Shown: positions 18,817 to 24,851 of the stretch, in pieces
How the letters are laid out: each line of letters begins with the position of its first letter
Position numbering within the stretch: the stretch's first letter is position 1
Made by a program: the position numbers and the translations under genes
The notes under the pieces: generated by a model
What the model saw: the letters and a program-made list of their open reading frames with translations, nothing else
Database searches by the model: none
Told to the model about the DNA's origin: nothing
NCBI GenBank assembly: GCA_004557125.1
Contig: SFET01000032.1
Coordinates: 1 to 26,601 of the forward strand
From: Clostridiales bacterium
GTDB taxonomy: Bacteria > Bacillota > Clostridia > Christensenellales > Aristaeellaceae
Direction of reading: 5' to 3'
Length of the DNA stretch: 26,601 nt

Positions 18817-19854
18817 TCAGCTTCCGGCAGGTTTGCGGGGCGCGGCCGTGGTGGAGCGCACCACCAGATAGGTGTCCAGCAACAGCTGGGTGGGGGCGTC
18901 CTCGCCGCGCCGGATGCGCTCCAGCAGCAGCTCCACGGATTTGGTGGACACGGTTCGCTTGGGGAAGTGCACCGTGGTCAGCGGCGGCGGGAAGCGCATG
19001 TGGGACTGCACATCGTCGAAGCCCACGATGGACACATCCTCGGGCACGCGCACGCCGCGGCTGTTCAGCGCGTAGATGAGCTCCCAGGCGATGTAGTCGC
19101 TGAAGGCGAAGATGGCGGTGAAGTTCATCCGCAGATCCAGCAGCTCCTCGATCACGCCCTCGTTTCCGTGGGCAGAGGCGTCCAGCTGCACCACCAGCTT
19201 GGGGTCGATGCCGATGCCCCGCTCCTCCATGGCCCGGCGGAAGCCGCGCAGGCGCTCGCTGGAGCTGGAGATGCGCGGGTCGGCGGTGACCACCAGGATG
19301 CGCTCGTGGCCCAGTTGCGCCAGGTGCTGCCCGGCCAGATAGCCGCCCTTTTCGTCGTCGCACACCACGCAGTCGGCCTCCATGTCCGCAAAGCGGCGGC
19401 CCATCAGCACGAAGGGCATGCCGTTCTGCCGCAGCAGATCGATGCCGTCGGTGGACTTCTGGGTGGGGCAGAGCAGCACGCCGTCCACGTTCTTGTTCAG
19501 CGCGGAGATTACGGCCTGCTCCTCGCGCTCTGCGCACTCCTCGGTGCCCATCACGATGGCGCGATACCCCTGCTTTTCCAGCTCGTCCACACAGATCTTG
19601 ATCTCGATGGCGAACAGCGGATTGGCGATGTCGCTGACGATGATGGCGATGGTCTTGCTGGACCCGGAGCGCAGCCCGCCGGCCTGGGAATTGGCGATGT
19701 AGCCGATCTCCTTGGCGGCCTTGATGATGCTCTCGCGGGTCTCGTGGGCGATGCCCTCCTTGTTCTGCAGGGCCTTGGAGATGGTGCCCACGGTAAAGCC
19801 GGTTCTGGCGGCGATGTCCGTCAGCTTCACCCGGCGCTTTTCCCTCTCACTCAA
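18817..19854 (-). CDS. LacI-family transcriptional regulator
   Basis: A repressor or activator of about 345 residues. An N-terminal helix-turn-helix and hinge (VKLTDIAARTGFTVGTISKAL, read in parts, then IGYIANSQAGGLRSG) precedes a periplasmic-binding-protein-like sensor domain (KTIAIIVSDIANPLF to VSIVGFDDVQSHMRFPPPLTTV). The ligand cannot be read from the sequence; it is probably a sugar or phosphorylated sugar. The start is uncertain: TTG at 19854 has AAGGA 10 bases upstream, GTG at 19830 gives the canonical short N-terminus, and GTG at 19893 is the longest. It lies upstream of pta-ackA on the same strand, so control of that operon is a contextual guess. Confidence 0.92.
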   Translation of the reverse strand: MSEREKRRVKLTDIAARTGFTVGTISKALQNKEGIAHETRESIIKAAKEIGYIANSQAGGLRSGSSKTIAIIVSDIANPLFAIEIKICVDELEKQGYRAIVMGTEECAEREEQAVISALNKNVDGVLLCPTQKSTDGIDLLRQNGMPFVLMGRRFADMEADCVVCDDEKGGYLAGQHLAQLGHERILVVTADPRISSSSERLRGFRRAMEERGIGIDPKLVVQLDASAHGNEGVIEELLDLRMNFTAIFAFSDYIAWELIYALNSRGVRVPEDVSIVGFDDVQSHMRFPPPLTTVHFPKRTVSTKSVELLLERIRRGEDAPTQLLLDTYLVVRSTTAAPRKPAGS

Positions 19855-19899
19855 AATGAATCCGTCCTTCCCGGTACCTGCTGCGCGCAGCACAGCATT

Positions 19900-19911
19900 T
19901 GAACACGTTCA
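19900..19911. promoter_or_regulatory. Candidate LacI-type operator
   Basis: TGAACACGTTCA has 5-bp inverted arms around a 2-bp centre and lies just downstream of the lacI -10 box, where a repressor would block its own transcription. It was identified by eye only. Confidence 0.4.
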
Positions 19912-19920
19912 TGTTTTCAT

Positions 19921-19947
19921 ATTATAGAAGAATTCCGGCTTTGTCAA
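19921..19947 (-). promoter_or_regulatory. Promoter of lacI-family gene
   Basis: Minus-strand TTGACA (19947-19942) and TATAAT (19926-19921), but only 15 bases apart. An overlapping TAATAT gives 17-base spacing. Short spacing suggests a weak or regulated promoter. Confidence 0.65.
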
Positions 19948-19980
19948 TCGCGAATTTCTGCGGCGGAACCGGTGGCGGAA

Positions 19981-20009
19981 TTGACAGCCGCGCGCGGCTC
20001 TGCTAAGAT
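19981..20009 (+). promoter_or_regulatory. Promoter of GNAT gene
   Basis: TTGACA (19981-19986), 17 bases, TAAGAT (20004-20009). It is divergent from the lacI promoter, with 33 bases between the two -35 boxes. Confidence 0.8.
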
Positions 20010-20035
20010 GGTTTCAGAGAGGGAGGGAGCAGCCG

Positions 20036-20608
20036 ATGGAAAGAAACTTTTGCATGCCGGCGCAGTTTGAACTGCTCTCGGGGAGCCGCGGCGAGCAGGC
20101 GTTTGCATTTCGCAGGATCGCTGCGGCGGAGGCGGCACAGGTGCTGGCGCTGCAGGCGCGGGTGCGGCGCTTCATGCCCGATCCCACGCAGCTGGCGGGC
20201 ATCACCGAGGCGGAGCTCATGGAATCCATCCGGGAGGATCTTTGCCTGGGCGCCTTTGTGCAGGACAGGTTCGCGGCGTTTTCGCTGCTTGTGACCAATC
20301 GGGATTGCCCGGAGCGCAACCTGGGCCAGAAGCTGGGCCATCCGGCGGGGGATTGCGTCACCTTCGACATCGTGTTCGTGGATCCGGATTTCCGCGGCTA
20401 CGGCATGCAGACGCGGATGCTGCAGATGCGCGAGGAGGCCGCCGTGGCGCTGGGCGCGCGCCTGGGCTTCGTCACCGTCTCCCCGGAGAACGAATACAGC
20501 CTGCGCAACGTGCGCGGCCGGGGCTTTGAGGTGCTCCGGCGCGCGAGGATGTACGGCGGACTCGATCGCTACATTCTGGTCAAGCGCTTCGCACCGGAAC
20601 CGGACTGA
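20036..20608 (+). CDS. GNAT-family N-acetyltransferase
   Basis: A 190-residue protein with the GNAT acetyl-CoA-binding motif A in DIVFVDPDFRGYGMQTRML (111-129; the loop RGYGMQ is the pyrophosphate-binding R/Q-x-x-G-x-G/A element) and motif B-like VSPENEYSLRNVRGRGFEVL. The substrate is unknown. The ATG follows GGGAGGGAG by about 8 bases. It is monocistronic, ending in a bidirectional terminator. It is divergent from the LacI gene, so joint control is possible. Confidence 0.88.
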   Translation: MERNFCMPAQFELLSGSRGEQAFAFRRIAAAEAAQVLALQARVRRFMPDPTQLAGITEAELMESIREDLCLGAFVQDRFAAFSLLVTNRDCPERNLGQKLGHPAGDCVTFDIVFVDPDFRGYGMQTRMLQMREEAAVALGARLGFVTVSPENEYSLRNVRGRGFEVLRRARMYGGLDRYILVKRFAPEPD

Positions 20609-20642
20609 CGCTGCGCAGGGCGACATTTGCCGACGAAAACAG

Positions 20643-20690
20643 GAACCCTTCGATGCCTCCATGGGGAAGCGTCGAAGGGTTCTTCTGTCT
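20643..20690. terminator. Bidirectional terminator between GNAT and rsgI-like genes
   Basis: 14-bp stem GAACCCTTCGATGC / GCGTCGAAGGGTTC (one G-U) with a 12-nt loop. It is followed by TTCTGTCT on the plus strand and CTGTTTTCG on the minus strand, serving both convergent genes. Confidence 0.85.
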
Positions 20691-21229
20691 CAGTCGTCAT
20701 CGTCGTCCCAGCCGGGCGGCGCGTAGGGGCAATCGTCGTCGTCGTGGCCGAGCATGCCGCAGTAGTCGCAGTGATCGTCCTCGTCGTGGCCGTATTCATT
20801 GCAGAGGCTGCAGTAGCCGTCCTCATCGTCGTCATCGTCGTCCTCGTCCTCGTCGTGATGCGCGGGCCGGGGCGTGCGGGTCGGTATGGGCGCGATGGTG
20901 GCGGCCGCCGAATCCGGTGGCTCGAGCGCCTCGGTCGCCTCCGTCGCCCCGACGGGGGTCAGGCTCAGCGGGGTGCGCCCGGAGGGCTGCTCCGCCACCG
21001 GCACGTCGCTGCGGGGCGCGAGGATCCGGTAGGCACCCAGGCCGAGCATCAGCACCAGCACCATGGCCAGCGCCACGCCGGCGCGGGCGAAGCCGCCGCC
21101 GCGCACAGCGTCCGGATCCACGATCATGCCGACCCGCCAGCCGCGGCGGCGCAGCACACGGCGCATCTCGCCGCCGGGCATCAGCACGATGGCGCTCAGG
21201 CCGCGGATCTCCAGGATCAGTCCGTTCAT
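20690..21229 (-). CDS. RsgI-like anti-sigma factor with acidic zinc-knuckle-like tail
   Basis: A 179-residue single-pass membrane protein. The N-terminal part (1-40, NGLILEIRGLSAIVLMPGGE) matches the RsgI anti-sigma domain that binds SigI. A transmembrane helix spans about 48-69, then a Pro/Thr/Ala linker. Residues 124-137 are almost all Asp/Glu. Two metal-site-like motifs follow: C140-x2-C143-x4-H148-x4-H153 and C154-x2-C157-x4-H162-x4-C167, then a DDDDD end. Known RsgI proteins of cellulolytic clostridia carry carbohydrate-binding or other sensor domains at this place; this tail is different. It overlaps sigI by 4 bases (ATGA) with AGGAGG. Metal binding and topology are inferred. Confidence 0.85.
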   Translation of the reverse strand: MNGLILEIRGLSAIVLMPGGEMRRVLRRRGWRVGMIVDPDAVRGGGFARAGVALAMVLVLMLGLGAYRILAPRSDVPVAEQPSGRTPLSLTPVGATEATEALEPPDSAAATIAPIPTRTPRPAHHDEDEDDDDDDEDGYCSLCNEYGHDEDDHCDYCGMLGHDDDDCPYAPPGWDDDDD

Positions 21230-21912
21230 GGTGCGTCCTCCTTGGGAAGAATGTAGCTTGCGATGGTGGGGTAGCTGCCGTCTGTGGCCAGCACGGCGGC
21301 GATCAGATAGCGGCGGTGGCGCTCCCAGATCTTGTCGCCGGTGTCGAAGGCCTCGCACAGGGCGGCGATGGGCAGACGGCCGCGCAGGGTGCGCTCCGCC
21401 AGGGTGGGGTCGGCGTGGATCAGCCGCACGGCCTGCTGGCACAGCTCCCGGGTGGATCTGTGGCGGGGACAGGACTGCTGCACCTGGCGCAGCGTGATGC
21501 CCAGCCCCTGCAGCGCCCGTGCGTATTCCCCGATCTCCTCGCGGCGCTCGGCCTCGCGGCTGCGCATCTGATGTGCGCCGATGGAGGCGGATTGCTCGAT
21601 GGAATACTGCGCCTCGTCGCTCAGGTCCGACATGGACACCTCCCGATCCAGCCGCAGCCTGCGCCGCTCGTCGATCAGCCGCAGGCTGATGATGCGCCGG
21701 CACAGGGGCAAGAATGCGCCGCGCTCCGGATTGTAGGCCTCCACCGCCTCGCAGAAGGCCTCCTGCGCGATCTGCAGATACTCGTCGCGCACGCTGCGCA
21801 TGTGAAAGCGCACCGCCGCGGTCATCAGCGGCCGGTGGTCGCGGATCAGCCGCTCCAGCTGGACGGGATCCTCCTTGGCAAGCTGGGCCCTTTCGTTCAG
21901 ATTTGGCTGCAT
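21226..21912 (-). CDS. sigI: RNA polymerase sigma factor SigI
   Basis: A 228-residue alternative sigma factor. The N-terminal region 2-like part contains RDEYLQIAQEAFCEAVEAYNPERG and FLPLCRRIISLRLIDERRR (read in parts), and the SigI-specific C-terminal domain is seen as LGITLRQVQQSCPRHRSTRE and LPIAALCEAFDTGDKIWERHRRYLIAAVLA (read in parts). In Bacillus SigI responds to heat; in C. thermocellum SigI/RsgI pairs sense extracellular polysaccharide. Two ATGs lie six bases apart; 21912 is chosen because GAGG is 7 bases upstream, while 21918 has only 1. That Shine-Dalgarno is paired in a hairpin. The rsgI-like gene follows with a 4-base overlap. Confidence 0.92.
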   Translation of the reverse strand: MQPNLNERAQLAKEDPVQLERLIRDHRPLMTAAVRFHMRSVRDEYLQIAQEAFCEAVEAYNPERGAFLPLCRRIISLRLIDERRRLRLDREVSMSDLSDEAQYSIEQSASIGAHQMRSREAERREEIGEYARALQGLGITLRQVQQSCPRHRSTRELCQQAVRLIHADPTLAERTLRGRLPIAALCEAFDTGDKIWERHRRYLIAAVLATDGSYPTIASYILPKEDAP

Positions 21913-21919
21913 AGGCATA

Positions 21920-21950
21920 CCTCGCTTCTCCGGTAACGTTCCAAGCGAGG
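21920..21950 (-). promoter_or_regulatory. Hairpin masking the sigI Shine-Dalgarno
   Basis: In the mRNA, CCTCGCTT (21950-21943) pairs perfectly with AAGCGAGG (21927-21920), which contains the GAGG ribosome-binding site of sigI. The 15-nt loop includes AACGTT. It could restrict sigI translation until melted or remodelled. Confidence 0.6.
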
Positions 21951-21996
21951 GCGCAAAATCGGAGTCGCTTCAGAAATTACGGAAATCTATATGCCC

Positions 21997-22025
21997 ATTA
22001 TACACCTTTTTGGGGCCGGTGCAAA
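21997..22025 (-). promoter_or_regulatory. Promoter of sigI-rsgI operon
   Basis: Minus-strand TTTGCA (22025-22020), 17 bases, TATAAT (22002-21997). It is housekeeping-type and gives a leader of about 80 bases. Confidence 0.7.
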
Positions 22026-22104
22026 CGCCGCCGGAAAAAAGAGCGCTGTTTTTGTGAAAAGCGCGCCGGTGCCGTGCATCTCCCAGCGCACGCGGAGCCC
22101 TTCG

Positions 22105-22140
22105 CCAAAATGACCGAAGCGCCGCACACATGCGCGGCGC
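22105..22140 (-). terminator. Possible weak terminator after the secreted zinc-knuckle gene
   Basis: GCGCCGC / GCGGCGC stem (22140-22134 with 22125-22119) followed on the minus strand by TTCGGTCATTTT. The T-run is poor. Confidence 0.4.
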
Positions 22141-22154
22141 GTTCAGCGGGCGAA

Positions 22155-22724
22155 TTACTTGCCGGCGGGGCAGTTCTCCTCATCGTGGCCGATGCCGCCG
22201 CAGCGCTCGCACAGCTCGATGTCGAGGAAGCGCGCCATGGCCGCCGGGTCGCCGTTGAGGACCTCCTCGGTCACGCGGGTGGGGCAGAAGTCGTCGTCGT
22301 GGCCGGTCTGGCCGCAAACGTCGCACTTCTCCTTGTCCACCTTGACGCTCACGCTGTCGTCGGCGGCGATCTTGCAGCTCTGACCGGTCACAGCGTCAAA
22401 GGCGATGCGCTGCTCGGCGCCCTCCAGGGCGAAGCTGAGCGTGTAGCTCGCACCATCCACGATGTCCGTGGCGCGCAGATAGAGGTCGTCCTCCTCGCCG
22501 CCGATGAAGTCGAAGTTCAGCGCGTTGCCATCGGCGTCGGTCAGGGTCACGGCGGCGGATGCATACCAGTCGCAGTCGCGGGTCAGCTCGGCCTTGACGA
22601 TGCCGAAGCCCTTGTACTCGATTTCCTCCATGCGGGAGGCGGTCCCGGTGGTGGCGGCGAAGGCGGTGACTGCGGCGAGGATCAGGGCCAGGGTCAGGAT
22701 GGTTGCGATGATGGTCTTTTTCAT
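22155..22724 (-). CDS. Secreted protein with two zinc-knuckle-like motifs
   Basis: A 189-residue protein with a clear Sec signal peptide (1-23, cleavage about AFA-A; no lipobox Cys). Residues about 30-125 form a predicted beta-rich domain of unknown family. Two motifs follow with identical spacing: C134-x2-C137-x4-H142-x4-C147 (CDVCGQTGHDDDFC) and C172-x2-C175-x4-H180-x4-C185 (CERCGGIGHDEENC). The GHD-acidic-C pattern is the same as in the tail of the RsgI-like protein next door. I do not recognise a described family. GAGGAGG precedes the ATG, and A/T-tract, ACCCCC and CGAA elements lie upstream. Confidence 0.82.
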   Translation of the reverse strand: MKKTIIATILTLALILAAVTAFAATTGTASRMEEIEYKGFGIVKAELTRDCDWYASAAVTLTDADGNALNFDFIGGEEDDLYLRATDIVDGASYTLSFALEGAEQRIAFDAVTGQSCKIAADDSVSVKVDKEKCDVCGQTGHDDDFCPTRVTEEVLNGDPAAMARFLDIELCERCGGIGHDEENCPAGK

Positions 22725-22760
22725 GTGGAATTACCTCCTCTTGTTTTCTTTCACCTAAGA

Positions 22761-22806
22761 TTCGCGGCACCGGGGCAATTTTCGGGGGTATTTGAAAAAT
22801 TTTTTC
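22761..22806 (-). promoter_or_regulatory. Candidate SigI-type promoter
   Basis: On the minus strand an A/T tract (22806-22791) is followed by ACCCCC (22789-22784), then CGAA (22764-22761) 19 bases later, about 37 bases before the start codon. Published SigI promoters use an A-rich extended -35 with ACCCCC and a CGAA/CGWA -10. I could not verify the expected spacing. Confidence 0.45.
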
Positions 22807-22822
22807 AAAAAAATCTGTTCGG

Positions 22823-22856
22823 CCAAAAAGAAAACCGCATTGATGATCCAATGCGG
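22823..22856 (-). terminator. Terminator upstream of the secreted gene
   Basis: 8-bp perfect stem CCGCATTG / CAATGCGG with a 6-nt loop, followed on the minus strand by TTTTCTTTTT. It ends transcripts arriving from trpXYZ, so the secreted gene needs its own promoter. Confidence 0.85.
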
Positions 22857-22896
22857 CAGATGATTAAATGGCATTGCGCAGGACAGCCTTATAAAC

Positions 22897-23093
22897 CGAA
22901 CCCGGCGGCGTGTACGGCGGGTTCGTGGCTGATTTTTCAATGGCAGTCGCGCCGGCGCTGGTGCAACTGCCATTGAAAAATCGCTTCCTTGCAGGCTCCG
23001 CGCCCGGAAATCCTGAACGCAGCCGTAGGACTGCGTTCAGGGTTTTAGCGGAGACTGGTGGGGGTGGTCGTGGCGGGGGAGCTTGCTCCCCCG
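22897..23093. repeat. Four-hairpin cluster downstream of trpZ
   Basis: The gene-free stretch 22725-23106 holds, besides the promoter and terminator listed, four palindromes: CGAACCCG/CGGGTTCG (22897-22925), a 17-bp perfect stem (22931-22947 with 22966-22982), CCTGAACGCAG/CTGCGTTCAGG (23012-23041) and CGGGGGAGC/GCTCCCCCG (23074-23093). The small ORFs crossing it show no coding features. Confidence 0.75.
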
Positions 23094-23106
23094 TCCACAT
23101 CTGGTT

Positions 23107-23880
23107 TTAGTTTCCGCACTCAATGCTGATGCGCGTGAAGATGTCCAGGATGTCGTCCACCTGCATCTTCTGCTTCTCATCGCCGTCCACGTCCAGCACG
23201 ATCTGCCCGCGATCCATCATCAGGATGCGGCTACCGTACTCCACGGCGTAGCGCAGGTTGTGGGTGACCATCATGGCGGTGAGCTTCTTCTCCTTCACCA
23301 CCCGATCGGTCAGCTGCATGATGATCTCGGCGGTGTGGGGATCCAGCGCGGCGGTGTGCTCGTCGAGGATCAGAAAGTCCAGCGGCGAGAGCGTCACCAT
23401 CAGCAGCGCCACGGCCTGGCGCTGGCCGCCGGAGAGCGCGCCCATCTTCACGTGCAGCTTGTCCTCCAGGCCCAGCTGCAGCGAAGCAAGCTGCTCCCGG
23501 AAGAAGTCGATGCGATTCTTGGAGATGGCGCGGCTGAGGCCGAAGGGCTTGCCCTTGTTGTCCGCCAGCGAGAGGTTCTCCAGCATCGTCAGATCCGGGC
23601 AGGTGCCCATGGCGGGATTCTGGAAGATGCGGCCGATGCGGGCGTAGCGCTTGTAGTCGGCGGAGCGGGTGATGTCCCGGCCGTCGATGCACACCTGACC
23701 GCCCTCCACCGGAATGCTGCCGCAGATGATGTTCAGCATGGAGGTCTTGCCGCTGCCGTTGCTGCCGACGATGGACACGAATTCGCCGTCCTTCACCGTC
23801 AGATTGAAGTCCTGGAACAGGCAGGATTCGGTGATCAGGCCCTGATTGTACACCTTCGTGATGTTCTTCAGCTCAAGCAT
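23107..23880 (-). CDS. trpZ: ABC transporter ATP-binding protein, TrpZ type
   Basis: A 257-residue ATPase. Walker A GSNGSGKT (39-46), Q-loop in FQNPA (Gln87), signature LSGGQRQA (149-156), Walker B FLILDE (169-174) and His-loop VTHN (His197) are all intact. It energises uptake through the adjacent permease. Its ATG overlaps the permease stop by 8 bases, showing translational coupling. It is the last gene of the T-box-controlled transporter operon. Confidence 0.93.
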   Translation of the reverse strand: MLELKNITKVYNQGLITESCLFQDFNLTVKDGEFVSIVGSNGSGKTSMLNIICGSIPVEGGQVCIDGRDITRSADYKRYARIGRIFQNPAMGTCPDLTMLENLSLADNKGKPFGLSRAISKNRIDFFREQLASLQLGLEDKLHVKMGALSGGQRQAVALLMVTLSPLDFLILDEHTAALDPHTAEIIMQLTDRVVKEKKLTAMMVTHNLRYAVEYGSRILMMDRGQIVLDVDGDEKQKMQVDDILDIFTRISIECGN

Positions 23881-24769
23881 GCTTCGTCACCTTCCCCCTG
23901 TTTGCGTTGCCGAGAATCAGGATCACCAGGAACAGCACCGCCGTGACCAGCTTCAAAAGGTTCGCGGGCAGGCCCAGGCTGATGGCCACCTGAATGCAGG
24001 CCTTGTAGATGATGCTGCCGCACACCGCGCAGGTGGTGCCCTTGACGAAGGAGAGCTTCTTGAAGATCGTGGTGCCGATGATGACGGTGGCCAGGCCGAA
24101 CACCATCTGGCCGGTGCCCATGGTGCTGGAGAAGGCGCGCTGCTCGTGGCAGACCACCGCGCCGCACAGCGCCACCAGCGCGTTGGCGATCACCAGGCCC
24201 AGAATCTTCATCCGGCCCTGATCCACCGCCAGCGAGGTGACGACGGTGGCGTTGTTGCCCGTGGCCCGCAGCAGCATGCCGCACTTGGTCTTGAAGAACA
24301 GATCCAGCACGATCTTGAACAGGATCGCCAGAATCAGCGAAACCACCAGCTTGCGGTGCATCAGCGTCAGTCCCCCGAACAGCGCCATCACCGGCTTTCC
24401 GGTGAAGATGGTGTCGATGGAGCGATCCACCGCCAGGTTGGAGCCCGCGATCTGCAGATTGATGGAGAAGAGCGCGGTCATGGTGATGATTCCGGCCAGC
24501 AAATCGCGCACCTTGAAGCGCACGTGAATGATGCCGGTCACCAGACCCGCGAGCGCGCCCACCAGCATGGCGATCACCAGCGTCAGGTAGGGATTCATGC
24601 CCTTCACCAGCAGCACGGCGCTGACCGCCGCGCCCAGGGGGAAGCTGCCGTCCACCGAAAGATCCGGAAAGTCCAGTATCTTATAGGTAATATAAATTCC
24701 GTAGGACAGCAGCGCATAGATCAGGCCCTGCGTCACAGTGCTCACCAGCAGATCGAGGAAAACGCTCAT
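23873..24769 (-). CDS. trpY: ABC transporter permease, TrpY type
   Basis: A 298-residue inner-membrane permease with about eight to nine hydrophobic segments, of the branched-chain amino acid permease superfamily (YKILDFPDLSVDGSFPLGAA near the N-terminus and KTKCGMLLRATGNNATVVTSLAVD in the cytoplasmic coupling region). The pattern is that of permeases paired with TrpX/COG2984 binding proteins. ATG at 24769 is preferred over 24775: GGAG sits 7 bases before the former and 1 base before the latter. It lies between trpX and trpZ and is separated from trpX by a large hairpin. Confidence 0.92.
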   Translation of the reverse strand: MSVFLDLLVSTVTQGLIYALLSYGIYITYKILDFPDLSVDGSFPLGAAVSAVLLVKGMNPYLTLVIAMLVGALAGLVTGIIHVRFKVRDLLAGIITMTALFSINLQIAGSNLAVDRSIDTIFTGKPVMALFGGLTLMHRKLVVSLILAILFKIVLDLFFKTKCGMLLRATGNNATVVTSLAVDQGRMKILGLVIANALVALCGAVVCHEQRAFSSTMGTGQMVFGLATVIIGTTIFKKLSFVKGTTCAVCGSIIYKACIQVAISLGLPANLLKLVTAVLFLVILILGNANRGKVTKHA

Positions 24770-24799
24770 GCTCATGCTCCTTTGTTATTTCGCTACACA

Positions 24800-24828
24800 G
24801 CCGCCGGTTTCAAATTGAAACCGGCGGC
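24800..24828 (-). repeat. Perfect 14-bp palindrome between trpX and trpY
   Basis: GCCGCCGGTTTCAA and its exact complement are separated by one base. No T-run follows on the minus strand. It is likely an intercistronic mRNA stabiliser or partial attenuator that lets the binding protein exceed the membrane components. Confidence 0.8.
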
Positions 24829-24851
24829 GCGGGGATTTTGCGCCCGAAGGC

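Noticed and set aside
21913..21918. First ATG as the sigI start
   Set aside because: Only one base separates it from the Shine-Dalgarno; the second ATG has the normal 7-base spacing.
22910..23110. 66-codon plus-strand ORF in the spacer after trpZ
   Set aside because: It runs through inverted repeats, has low-complexity Gly/Arg composition and no ribosome-binding site.
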